8,151 bases of DNA from Sulfurovum sp. (GTDB lineage: Bacteria; Campylobacterota; Campylobacteria; Campylobacterales; Sulfurovaceae): positions 1 through 8,151 of the forward strand of contig JALSTF010000222.1 of NCBI GenBank assembly GCA_026983895.1, written 5' to 3'. The notes under the pieces were generated by a model. That model was given only the letters and a program-made list of their open reading frames with translations, did no database searches and was not told the DNA's origin. Made by a program: the position numbers and the translations under genes. Positions 1 to 5,895 of the stretch are shown here, in pieces. Each line of letters begins with the position of its first letter. The first letter of the stretch is position 1.

Positions 1-54
1 TGTACGTTTATTTGTGCATATACGTAATAAAAACACATTATGTTACTTAAGCAT

Positions 55-61
55 AAAGGAG
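55..61 (+). promoter_or_regulatory. Ribosome binding site that sets the integrase start
   Basis: AAAGGAG lies 6 nt upstream of a GTG at 68-70 that is in frame with the integrase. The upstream in-frame ATG at 14 has no Shine-Dalgarno sequence visible in the 13 bases before it, and it would add 18 residues with no counterpart in the family. This site is why the start is placed at 68. Confidence 0.75.
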
Positions 62-67
62 TTTACT

Positions 68-1036
68 GTGGCTGTAAAGAAAAAATTATTGGATATCGTT
101 CGTGACAAGATACGTTTTAAGCATTACAGTATGTCTACAGAAAAAACCTATACCTTTTGGATAAAGCATTATATATTTTTCCACAATAAAAAGCATCCTG
201 TGGAGATGGGAAAAGATGAAATAGAAGGATTTTTAACACATTTAGCTACTCAGAAGAAGGTAAGCCCATCAACGCAAAATCAAGCCTTTAATGCCATACT
301 GTTCCTCTATAAGGATGTATTGGGAGTAAATGTAGGTGAGTGGAACATACAGGCACTCAGAGCGCAGGAACGTAAACACATCCCAGTGGTACTTACAAAA
401 GAAGAAGTCCATAAGGTACTGCAAAATCTTACTGGCATCTACAAGCTTGTAACTACACTCATGTATGGGTGTGGACTTAGAATGAATGAGGTGTTGAGCT
501 TGCGAATCAAAGATATTGACTTTGGATTTGACAAACTTTATATATGGGATAGTAAATCGCTGAGTGACAGAACAGTTCCATTACCTCTTGCGCTTAAAGA
601 TGAACTTCAAGTGCAAGTAAAACATGTAGAAGCATTACATCAGAAAGATATGGATGATGGGTATGGAAGTGTATATCTGCCGCATGCATTGGAGAAAAAG
701 TTTCCCAATGCAAAATATGAAACAAAATGGCAGTTTTTATTCCCAATGCGTAATGTTGCAAAAGACCCCAGAAGCAAGGTGATACGAAGACATCACTTGC
801 ATCCTCAAACTTTAGGACGGAATATTAAACAGGCGGCTATAAAATCAAAATTGAATAAAAGAGTAACATCACATATTTTCAGACATTCTTATGCAACACA
901 TCTTTTACAATCTGGTATAGATTTGAGAAGCATACAAGAACTCTTAGGTCATAAATCTGTAGAAACGACGATGGTTTATACCCATGTTGTAGCGGAAATG
1001 AACAAGGGCAGGGTAGTGAGTTCATTGGATATGTAA
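68..1036 (+). CDS. intI: Integron integrase (IntI-type tyrosine recombinase)
   Basis: The product is a 322-residue site-specific recombinase that would act on attI and attC sites to insert or excise gene cassettes. Residues below count from the GTG start. An N-terminal SAM-like core-binding domain (about 5-95) is followed by the catalytic domain. The tyrosine recombinase set is complete: R138 (in GLRMNEV), K163, H269 and R272 (in HIFRHSYATHLL), H295 (in LLGHKSVETT) and the nucleophile Y304. Between the second Arg box and the first His, residues about 198-250 carry the IntI-specific extra domain, seen as YLPHALEKKFPNA, WQFLFP, DPRS and RRHHLHPQTLGR. XerC/XerD and phage integrases lack this domain, so IntI is a firm assignment. 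Length matches the family (about 320-340). The start is GTG with AAAGGAG 6 nt upstream. In most integrons attI and the cassettes lie upstream of a divergently read intI, which here would be left of the window. The gene is AT-rich and intact. A RAYT/REP remnant follows 4 bp after its stop. Confidence 0.93.
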   Translation: MAVKKKLLDIVRDKIRFKHYSMSTEKTYTFWIKHYIFFHNKKHPVEMGKDEIEGFLTHLATQKKVSPSTQNQAFNAILFLYKDVLGVNVGEWNIQALRAQERKHIPVVLTKEEVHKVLQNLTGIYKLVTTLMYGCGLRMNEVLSLRIKDIDFGFDKLYIWDSKSLSDRTVPLPLALKDELQVQVKHVEALHQKDMDDGYGSVYLPHALEKKFPNAKYETKWQFLFPMRNVAKDPRSKVIRRHHLHPQTLGRNIKQAAIKSKLNKRVTSHIFRHSYATHLLQSGIDLRSIQELLGHKSVETTMVYTHVVAEMNKGRVVSSLDM

Positions 1037-1040
1037 AATT

Positions 1041-1059
1041 CCTCGTTCCAACATTGTAT
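1041..1059 (-). repeat. Left inverted-repeat arm of the RAYT/REP remnant
   Basis: CCTCGTTCCAACATTGTAT matches the reverse complement of 1209-1227 except at three positions. It begins 4 bp after the integrase stop codon. After the 19th base the similarity to the full hairpin is lost, so only half of the palindrome survives here. Confidence 0.6.
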
Positions 1060-1069
1060 AGCCAAGGGC

Positions 1070-1183
1070 AATATCTTAAAATGCAATGGTGTTATTACCG
1101 ATGAAGCATCACATTGGCGATATTCTAGTGCTAGAGATTATGAGGGAATGAATGGCTTGTTGGAAGTGGAGCGTTTTTGGTAG
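1070..1183 (+). pseudogene. C-terminal remnant of a REP-associated tyrosine transposase (RAYT)
   Basis: The open frame ends with HWRYSSARDYEG, then GLLEVERFW and a TAG stop. This is the characteristic C-terminus of REP-associated (Y1, IS200/IS605-like) transposases, in which W-x-YSSARDY-x-G and GLLE(V/I) are strongly conserved. About 37 residues remain, counting from NILKCNGVIT, which resembles the usual NPIKAGIV segment. The N-terminal HUH motif and catalytic Tyr of the roughly 150-230 residue family are missing, so the product cannot be active. There is no start codon or ribosome binding site of its own. It happens to share the reading frame of the upstream integrase but is separated from it by the integrase stop codon. 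RAYT proteins act on REP hairpins, and one lies 15 bp downstream. The family call is firm; the left boundary is approximate. Confidence 0.75.
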
Positions 1184-1198
1184 TTTGGATTGGTGTAT

Positions 1199-1227
1199 GC
1201 ATTCCCACGTACAACGTGGGAACGAGG
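1199..1227. repeat. REP-like palindrome (9-bp perfect stem, 3-nt loop)
   Basis: TTCCCACGT (1202-1210) and ACGTGGGAA (1214-1222) pair perfectly around the loop ACA, and CGAGG follows on the right. The GCATTCCCACG...CGTGGGAACGAGG pattern resembles dispersed REP hairpins found next to RAYT genes in many bacteria (recalled, not searched). It begins 15 bp after the RAYT remnant stop. There is no T-run after the stem, so a terminator role is unlikely. Confidence 0.75.
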
Positions 1228-1336
1228 GAGGTCCGGGGCGGTGTTTTTGGCGGGTTGATAGGTTTGCTCTCATCCTGCTTGCTCTGATCTATTAAGAAAA
1301 ATATAAGAAGAATTTTATTTTTACTTCAAGCTAATT

Positions 1337-1345
1337 TGATAAAAT
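1337..1345 (+). promoter_or_regulatory. Probable extended -10 promoter of the L,D-transpeptidase gene
   Basis: TGATAAAAT fits the extended -10 form (TG-N-TATAAT with one mismatch in the hexamer). It sits in a very AT-rich stretch with T-rich upstream DNA and no clear -35. That is the usual layout of housekeeping promoters in Campylobacterota. The start codon lies about 45 nt downstream. Confidence 0.45.
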
Positions 1346-1354
1346 ATATGATTT

Positions 1355-1377
1355 TAATCAATTTAATCATCTAATCA
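1355..1377 (+). repeat. Three TAATCA direct repeats in the 5' leader
   Basis: TAATCA occurs at 1355-1360, 1364-1369 and 1372-1377, with start-to-start spacing of 9 and 8 bp. The first copy is also the right arm of a small palindrome, TGATT-TT-AATCA (1349-1360). The set lies between the presumed -10 and the ribosome binding site, where a repressor would act. The DNA is very AT-rich, so chance repetition is possible. Confidence 0.35.
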
Positions 1378-1390
1378 TTACGGAGTATGA

Positions 1391-2308
1391 ATGAAAAAAC
1401 TGAAACTGCTTATGGCTACAATGATCCTCTCTACCCTTTCTTATTCTAAAGATACGTTTACCTCTTATGCGGATATGTGTGAGATCTCCGATGGACAGGA
1501 ATGTGCCAACAATCGTGATGAAGTACGTCATCTTCAGATCGCTTTGAATGCCGACAAAAGTCTGGGTCTTCATCTTGCGACAGACGGAAAATGGGGAGAG
1601 AAAACAAAAGAAGCGGTACAGAAATTTCAGAAAAAACATAAGATCAGTCCGGCACTCGGTTATGTGGGAAGAAAAACGAAGATCCAATTGGACAAGGTTT
1701 CCAAAGATCTAAAATGGCATACCGTCAAAGTCGCAGCACTGAACAAAGAGAAAGCCGCCAGAAGCAACTGTTATGCAGACTTTAAAAAACATACCAACCT
1801 TCGAAAAAGCTATAAAGTTTTCAAAGACCCTAAATTATTGTGCAAAGCAAACGGAAAGAACACGATCCTGAAAGTAGATGTCAGTGAGCAGAGGGTCAAA
1901 CTGCTGGTCAACGGGAAAGTGGCCCTCTCTTCTCCCTGTACCACAGGCGCAAAACATAAATTCGAACCCAATACAAAAACCTACAGAGACAAACATACAC
2001 CGCTTGGTACCTTTAGGATCAAAGAGAAGATCGCTGCCAAAAAATCAACGATCTTCGGAGAAATGTATAGGAACGGTAAAAAGGTGTACCATGGTGACAG
2101 AAGAAAATACCATGGTCCAAAAGCAAAATACGTAGGACATACCATGCATCACTGGATGCGTCTGACAAGCGGCGGCATAGGCATCCATGCCAGCAAATAC
2201 ATTAAAAGACATCCCGGCAGCAACGGATGTGTCAGGCTTCCGTTCAAGATCGCCAAAATGATCTTTTCCAAAGTAAGACCAGGTACCAAAGTGGTGGTCG
2301 TCAACTAA
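1391..2308 (+). CDS. Secreted L,D-transpeptidase with peptidoglycan-binding domain (YkuD family)
   Basis: This 305-residue exported enzyme is expected to act on peptidoglycan in the periplasm, forming or remodelling 3-3 cross-links or attaching stem peptides to other partners. An N-terminal signal peptide (basic MKK, hydrophobic about 4-16, cleavage near S19) is followed by a PG_binding_1 domain (about 44-100, with DGKWGEKTKEAVQKFQ). A linker leads to a YkuD catalytic domain (about 157-304). The active-site signature is complete: H266 in GIGIHAS and the nucleophile C280 in SNGCVR, with TPLGTF upstream. Four further cysteines (C30, C38, C127, C151) lie before the catalytic domain and could form disulfides after export. 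The ATG at 1391 has GGAG 5 nt upstream. The gene stands alone on this strand and has its own likely promoter. Campylobacterota use YkuD-fold proteins such as Csd6/Pgp2 for cell shape, but those lack this N-terminal domain as far as I recall, so a shape role is only a possibility. Confidence 0.92.
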   Translation: MKKLKLLMATMILSTLSYSKDTFTSYADMCEISDGQECANNRDEVRHLQIALNADKSLGLHLATDGKWGEKTKEAVQKFQKKHKISPALGYVGRKTKIQLDKVSKDLKWHTVKVAALNKEKAARSNCYADFKKHTNLRKSYKVFKDPKLLCKANGKNTILKVDVSEQRVKLLVNGKVALSSPCTTGAKHKFEPNTKTYRDKHTPLGTFRIKEKIAAKKSTIFGEMYRNGKKVYHGDRRKYHGPKAKYVGHTMHHWMRLTSGGIGIHASKYIKRHPGSNGCVRLPFKIAKMIFSKVRPGTKVVVVN

Positions 2309-2326
2309 AAAAGGAGTTTTGCTCCC
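2307..2326 (-). terminator. Weak candidate intrinsic terminator for leftward transcription
   Basis: Read on the minus strand, GGAG-CAAAA-CTCC (plus a possible G-U pair at the base) is followed directly by six T. The stem is only 4-5 bp. It lies about 90 bp past the end of the leftward CMD gene and overlaps the last codon of the L,D-transpeptidase. On the plus strand no T-run follows the hairpin. Confidence 0.3.
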
Positions 2327-2417
2327 AAAAATCCTCATCCCTCCTATCTCCGCTCTTGGAGATTTTCGTCCAAAAAGAGGGAAAACAGCAGTAAGCTATT
2401 TTTGCAGAGCCAGTGAA

Positions 2418-2762
2418 CTACCCTTTTTCTATAAACTCATCCAGCGCTTTTTCAACGGGGATCATATACATCAACGCTGGGCCGCCGTGCATCAGTACTG
2501 CCTGCATCGCCGCATCGATGACCTCTTCCCGGCTTGCTCCGTTGTTCAGTGCCTCTTTGACATGCAGTGCGATACACCATTCGCACTGTGCCGCGATGGA
2601 GAGTGCCACATTAATGAGGTCTTTCTGCTTGCTTTCCAGCGCTCCTGGTTTTTCAACGCTCATCATGAATTGATTGAACGCCGCCGTCTGCTTGGGTGAC
2701 TCTTTTTGCAGTCTGCCGATCAGTGCCTTGATCTCTTCGAGTTTGTCTGTGTAAGTGCCCAT
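2418..2762 (-). CDS. Carboxymuconolactone decarboxylase family protein (AhpD-like)
   Basis: This small protein (114 residues from the chosen start) belongs to the CMD/AhpD all-helical family, whose members are decarboxylases or thiol-dependent peroxidase partners. The signature is CEWCIALHVKEAL, giving the redox pair C-x2-C with a histidine four residues after the second cysteine. Counting from the upstream ATG these are C61, C64 and H68. The CxxC-x3-H pattern is that of the AhpD-like redox branch, so an antioxidant role is more likely than true carboxymuconolactone decarboxylation. There is no signal peptide, so it is cytoplasmic. Two ATGs are adjacent (2765 and 2762). AAGGA lies 3 nt before the first and 6 nt before the second, so the second is preferred. 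A near-consensus promoter lies just upstream. No aromatic-degradation genes are present here. The family is certain; the substrate is unknown. Confidence 0.87.
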   Translation of the reverse strand: MGTYTDKLEEIKALIGRLQKESPKQTAAFNQFMMSVEKPGALESKQKDLINVALSIAAQCEWCIALHVKEALNNGASREEVIDAAMQAVLMHGGPALMYMIPVEKALDEFIEKG

Positions 2763-2794
2763 CATGTTTCCTTTTGGTGATTAGAGATACCATC

Positions 2795-2824
2795 ATTATA
2801 CAGAATTTCACTACGATATTTCAA
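2795..2824 (-). promoter_or_regulatory. Strong sigma-70 type promoter of the CMD gene
   Basis: On the minus strand TTGAAA (2824-2819) and a perfect TATAAT (2800-2795) are separated by 18 nt. The -10 ends about 30 nt before the start codon, leaving a short leader that includes the AAGGA ribosome binding site. Nothing else is needed to express the gene, which suggests a single-gene unit separate from the kinase upstream. Confidence 0.6.
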
Positions 2825-2826
2825 TA

Positions 2827-2839
2827 AACCCAAACTATC
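2827..2839 (+). repeat. 13-bp direct repeat, left copy
   Basis: AACCCAAACTATC is repeated exactly and in the same orientation at 4678-4690. The two copies bracket the sensor kinase gene together with its likely promoter. This copy sits between the kinase stop codon and the promoter of the CMD gene. Confidence 0.55.
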
Positions 2840-2865
2840 TTCTGCAAAGCATTAGCACATAGCCC

Positions 2866-4581
2866 TTAAGAAAGGATAATACGAAAGAGCGCTCCTTTGT
2901 CAGTGTTGGAAACAGACAGAGAGCCATTGGAGTAATTTTCTATGATGATTTTACTCATATACAGCCCCAAGCCTGTTCCCGTATCTTTTTTTGTACTAAA
3001 ATAAGGATCAAATATTTTGTCTATAATCTCTTTTGGAATGCCGCCTGCGTTATCTTCTATCGTAATTTGAGCGTGATCATTATTGTCCAAAAGTGTGATG
3101 CGAATACTTTTGTTTTCAGTATGACTTTCCATTAACGCATCTTTGGCATTGTTTAAAATATTCATGATGACCTGTCCAAGAATATCATTATGGATTGTCA
3201 GCTCTTTTGTACTTTTATTGTTATAAACAAGAGAGATATCATTGGCTGTAAAGACAGGTTTGATAATACTTATCGTATGTTCTATTATATCATTTATAAA
3301 AAATTCCGATGCATCTTTTGGTCTGAAATAATGCATGAAATCATTTATGATTTTTGTCATTTCCCTCAATTGTTTTTTAGCATTTTTATCAAAATTATCA
3401 ATAAAATCATCATCAAGTTTAGATAGTTTATATTTGTATTTGACAGTTTGTATAAGCAGAGAAAGTACATTGAGCGGTTGTTTCCATTGATGGGCAATCA
3501 TATTCATCATATTCCCCATTTGTGCCAATTTGTTCTGCTCTAGCATATGCAACTCCTGTTCTCTCTGTTTTTCCACTTCTTGTTTGATTTTTTCTTGAAG
3601 GTTTTTATTGTATTGCCGTAGTTTGTCTTCGGCATCTTTCCTCTTTCTTATCTCCTGCTCCAAAGAGCGATTGATAAAATAAAGATAAATGGAAAACGGC
3701 AGAATAATACCAAATGCAATGGCCAAATAGATAAGTGTCTGGGTATCAAAATAGCGTTCTTTATCTTTGATATAGCCCCATTTCAAGTAGAGCGCCTGCA
3801 GCTTTTGCGGCGATATATTTGAGACTGCCTGACTTAAAACAACATTGAGCATAGGCAAGCTGCTTTGACTTGCAATGCGCAGTTTATAGTTATATCCCAG
3901 ATCGCCGCTGACTATGAGGTTTTGAATATTATGGGTATTCATATAATAACTGGCCCGTACCGGTTCACTAATCGTTGCTTCTACTGCGCCTGAGGCCACT
4001 GCCTGTAAGGATTTCAGCTCTGTTGCATAAGGATAGACAATAATATCAGGGTACTTGTTCTTAATATAATTAAAAATTGCACTTTTTTGTACAAGTGCAA
4101 TTTTTTTCCCTTTCAGTGAGTCTATATTTGTAATAAAGTGATTTTTGCTTTGGACGATGATCTTGTTTTGTTGTGTGAGAACAACATCTGTAAAATCCAA
4201 ATAATGTAAACGATCTTCTGTTTTTTGTGCAGCAAAGACAATATCTATTTTTCCTTTTTTAGCATCACTCATCAATGCATCCCACGTTGTATAGGGAACA
4301 TACTTAAAAGTAGTGTCCAGTTTTTTTTCTATACTATGGAAAAGGTCAATGGAAAACCCGGTAGCTTTACCGTTCTTGTCAAGAATGACTTGATTTGGTA
4401 TATTGGTAATACCTACAGTGAATGGTTTTTTTAAGGTGTGCAACCATTCTTTTTCCTCTTGATTTAAAAAGTGCTTTGTCTCTGTATGTGAAGAGTGCGT
4501 GACTCCTTTAAGTTGCCACACAACAGTGAGGGTAATGAAGGTAACGATGAGAATAAAAAAAATATAGCTTTTTTTGTACAT
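2866..4581 (-). CDS. Membrane sensor histidine kinase with periplasmic SBP_bac_3 domain
   Basis: This 571-residue two-component sensor should detect a small molecule outside the inner membrane and phosphorylate a response regulator. TM1 (about 4-23) acts as a signal anchor. Residues about 54-272 form a family-3 solute-binding domain (FTVGITNIPNQ, TGFSIDLF, GKIDIVFA, DFTDVVLTQQNKI, GKKIALVQKSA), the amino-acid-binding-protein fold used by BvgS-like sensors. TM2 (about 282-304) leads into a charged coiled coil (about 305-350). The dimerisation domain carries H364 in MIAHQWKQPLN, an H-box style common in Campylobacterota. The ATPase domain shows the N box (VIMNILNNAKDAL, 471-483), G1 (DNAGG, 510-514), F box (FDPYFSTK, 524-531) and G2 (GTGLGL, 535-540), so it should be catalytically competent. 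No receiver domain is fused and no response regulator is adjacent, making it an orphan here. The sensed ligand cannot be read from the sequence. The ribosome binding site is weak. The gene is clearly more AT-rich than the efflux operon. Confidence 0.92.
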   Translation of the reverse strand: MYKKSYIFFILIVTFITLTVVWQLKGVTHSSHTETKHFLNQEEKEWLHTLKKPFTVGITNIPNQVILDKNGKATGFSIDLFHSIEKKLDTTFKYVPYTTWDALMSDAKKGKIDIVFAAQKTEDRLHYLDFTDVVLTQQNKIIVQSKNHFITNIDSLKGKKIALVQKSAIFNYIKNKYPDIIVYPYATELKSLQAVASGAVEATISEPVRASYYMNTHNIQNLIVSGDLGYNYKLRIASQSSLPMLNVVLSQAVSNISPQKLQALYLKWGYIKDKERYFDTQTLIYLAIAFGIILPFSIYLYFINRSLEQEIRKRKDAEDKLRQYNKNLQEKIKQEVEKQREQELHMLEQNKLAQMGNMMNMIAHQWKQPLNVLSLLIQTVKYKYKLSKLDDDFIDNFDKNAKKQLREMTKIINDFMHYFRPKDASEFFINDIIEHTISIIKPVFTANDISLVYNNKSTKELTIHNDILGQVIMNILNNAKDALMESHTENKSIRITLLDNNDHAQITIEDNAGGIPKEIIDKIFDPYFSTKKDTGTGLGLYMSKIIIENYSNGSLSVSNTDKGALFRIILS

Positions 4582-4645
4582 GTTTTAACCCACTTTTTTA
4601 CTTCGGTAAGGGAAACGTCCGAGACAACTATTTATTAAAGGAACA

Positions 4646-4651
4646 ATTATA
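4646..4651 (-). promoter_or_regulatory. Possible -10 box of the sensor kinase gene
   Basis: A perfect TATAAT reads on the minus strand about 65 nt before the kinase ATG, preceded by TGCC (a near-extended -10). No good -35 is visible at 16-18 nt upstream. It lies inside the 13-bp direct repeats, so the kinase carries its own promoter within the bracketed segment. Confidence 0.4.
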
Positions 4652-4677
4652 GGCACTTCATCCTTAAAACCATAATT

Positions 4678-4690
4678 AACCCAAACTATC
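4678..4690 (+). repeat. 13-bp direct repeat, right copy
   Basis: AACCCAAACTATC is identical to 2827-2839. It lies upstream of the presumed kinase promoter and about 90 bp from the end of the efflux operon. A looser match (11 of 13, opposite strand) occurs at 1180-1192, overlapping the stop of the RAYT remnant. Confidence 0.55.
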
Positions 4691-4705
4691 CCATACGATT
4701 GAGAA

Positions 4706-4733
4706 TTGTTCACTGGGTTTTGCGTGGGAACAA
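4706..4733. repeat. Imperfect palindrome with REP-like right end
   Basis: TTGTTC (4706-4711) pairs with GAACAA (4728-4733) around a 16-nt centre. The right side contains CGTGGGAAC, the same nine bases found in the right arm of the REP-like hairpin at 1215-1223. It may be a worn copy of the same repeat family. With no T-run it is not a convincing terminator for the operon that ends at 4783. Confidence 0.25.
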
Positions 4734-4782
4734 CTATGTCTACGGGTAAAGTGTTATAGCTTCTCGATCAAGTCCGGAAGGG

Positions 4783-5667
4783 TTACTTCTTCCCTTCTTT
4801 TCGCTTCAGTACCAGTACGGATGCGGTCAGACCGAAGCGCAGCTTGACAGTTTCGGGAAGTGTTTCCAGTTTGATGCGTACCGGGATGCGCTGTGCCAGG
4901 CGGATCCACTGGAAGACAGGTTTGATGCTCGGCAGCAGGTTGTTGCCGGGGTTCCCGTCCGAGAGGGAAATCCCCCAGCCGATGGATTCGACCTTGCCTT
5001 TGAGCGGGGTATCGGGGTAGGCCATGAGGGTCACGACGGCATCATCGCCGATGCGGACATTGGGGATCTTGTCTTCCCGGAAGAAACCGAAGACCCAGTA
5101 GGAAGAGGTGTCGACCAGGGCAAGCAGCGGCTGGTTCGCGGTCGCCTGTGTACCTGTTTGGAAGGTGATGTTGGAGACGTAGCCGTCCACCTCTGCATAG
5201 ATTTTGGTATAGGAGAGGTTGAGTTTGGCCGTATTGAGCGATTCGGTAGCATTGTCAATGTCTGCCAGCGACTTGAAGTAGTTGGTTTCGTTGCGTACCA
5301 GATCTTTCTGGGAGACCGCGCCTTTGTCCTTGGCGTAGATCTTCTTGACGCGTTCGTACTCGATCTTTGTCCCTTTGGCCGCTTCGAGGGTACGTTGAAG
5401 CCTGGCTTCGGCCTGTTTGACCTTCAGTTCGTACTGCGAAGGGTCGATCTCGAAGAGCAGGTCGCCTTTTTTGACCTTCTGGTTGTCGACGACATGGATC
5501 TTCGTGACCATCCCCGTTACCCTTGGGGCGACCTGGATGACCTGTGTACGCACCTGTCCGTCGCGTGTCCAGGGGTTCTCTATGTATTCTCTGTATTTGT
5601 CGTAGGCGAACCAGGCTGCGGTGCCGAGAATGGTGAGCGTCAGCAATAGTTTTATCAGTTTTTTCAC
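4783..5667 (-). CDS. HlyD/EmrA-like periplasmic adaptor of the efflux system
   Basis: This 294-residue membrane fusion protein would link the inner-membrane FUSC exporter to the outer-membrane channel. One N-terminal membrane anchor (about 4-22) is followed by ENPWTRDGQV, a sequence typical of the AaeA/EmrA-like adaptors of FUSC operons. The lipoyl half-motifs are VAPRVTGMVTKIHVVDNQ and VKKGDLLFEIDPSQY (47-79). An alpha-helical hairpin spans about 80-150, then the second lipoyl half (KIYAEVDGYVSNI), and a beta-barrel domain runs to about 285 (FREDKIPNVRIGDDAVV, RLAQRIPVRI). Length is close to AaeA (about 310). The start is GTG at 5667, with AAGGA 6 nt upstream in the 12-bp gap after the DUF1656 stop. 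It is the last gene of the operon in the window, and a 201-bp gap separates it from the kinase. Substrates of such pumps are aromatic acids in characterised cases; here the substrate is unknown. Confidence 0.9.
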   Translation of the reverse strand: MKKLIKLLLTLTILGTAAWFAYDKYREYIENPWTRDGQVRTQVIQVAPRVTGMVTKIHVVDNQKVKKGDLLFEIDPSQYELKVKQAEARLQRTLEAAKGTKIEYERVKKIYAKDKGAVSQKDLVRNETNYFKSLADIDNATESLNTAKLNLSYTKIYAEVDGYVSNITFQTGTQATANQPLLALVDTSSYWVFGFFREDKIPNVRIGDDAVVTLMAYPDTPLKGKVESIGWGISLSDGNPGNNLLPSIKPVFQWIRLAQRIPVRIKLETLPETVKLRFGLTASVLVLKRKEGKK

Positions 5668-5679
5668 AGTTGTTCCTTC

Positions 5680-5895
5680 TTAGAATTTTATCCAGAATGT
5701 GTCGATCAGCACCATATAGAGTGTCATGATAGCGACAAAAACATAGGCGGGTGCAGCGAAATAGCGTGCGATCTTCAGCTTGTTGAGTACCATCACTGTC
5801 ATGACCGAGGCGAAGAATGCCAGTGTGATCACGGCAAGTACAGGGGAGAAGTAGACATCCCCTATGGAGAGTTCATGCGGAAAGTTACTGCCCAT
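5680..5895 (-). CDS. DUF1656 small inner-membrane protein of the efflux operon
   Basis: This 71-residue protein has two predicted membrane segments (about 15-37 and 47-66) and the family opening PHELSIGDVYFSP. DUF1656 (AaeX-like) proteins are almost always encoded between or beside the FUSC exporter and HlyD adaptor genes. Their exact role in the pump is not established. The ATG at 5895 is preferred because AAGGG lies about 7-8 nt upstream. An in-frame TTG at 5901 lies almost on top of that site and would add only two residues. The gene overlaps the end of the outer-membrane factor gene by 11 nt, consistent with translational coupling. Confidence 0.85.
   Translation of the reverse strand: MGSNFPHELSIGDVYFSPVLAVITLAFFASVMTVMVLNKLKIARYFAAPAYVFVAIMTLYMVLIDTFWIKF

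Larger units (their letters stand above)
1041..1227 (+). mobile_element. Decayed RAYT/REP element next to the integrase
   Basis: This ~187-bp stretch has matching ends in opposite orientation. The left end (1041-1059) matches the reverse complement of the right end (1209-1227) at 16 of 19 positions. Between them lies the C-terminal coding end of a REP-associated tyrosine transposase, and the right end is part of a strong REP-like hairpin. RAYT genes are usually flanked by the palindromes they mobilise, so the simplest reading is an internally deleted copy of such a unit. It cannot encode an active transposase. The boundaries are those of the repeats; no target-site duplication was identified. 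Confidence 0.65.

Noticed and set aside
14..67. In-frame ATG at 14 giving an integrase 18 residues longer
   Set aside because: No ribosome binding site is visible in the few bases before it, while AAAGGAG is well placed for the GTG at 68. The extra residues do not look like the start of an IntI.
1184..1340. attC site or gene cassette right of the integrase
   Set aside because: No paired GTTRRRY and RYYYAAC core sites were found by eye, and the strong hairpin present is REP-like. The L,D-transpeptidase has its own promoter and looks like a resident gene.
2087..2117. TACCATGGT repeated within the L,D-transpeptidase gene
   Set aside because: It encodes the repeated YHG in KVYHGDRRKYHG and is explained by coding sequence.
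2355..2387. Bulged hairpin (CTCTTGGA with TCC and AAGAG) as a terminator
   Set aside because: The stem needs a 3-nt bulge and no T-run follows it on either strand.
2319..2699. 126-codon open frame on the plus strand
   Set aside because: It is antisense to the CMD gene, which has a clear CxxC-x3-H motif, a promoter and a ribosome binding site.
4755..4782. Terminator after the HlyD gene
   Set aside because: Only a 4-bp CTTC/GAAG pairing is visible and there is no T-run, so no terminator is called.
5158..5649. 163-codon open frame on the plus strand
   Set aside because: It is antisense to the HlyD adaptor gene, and the translation shows no family motif.
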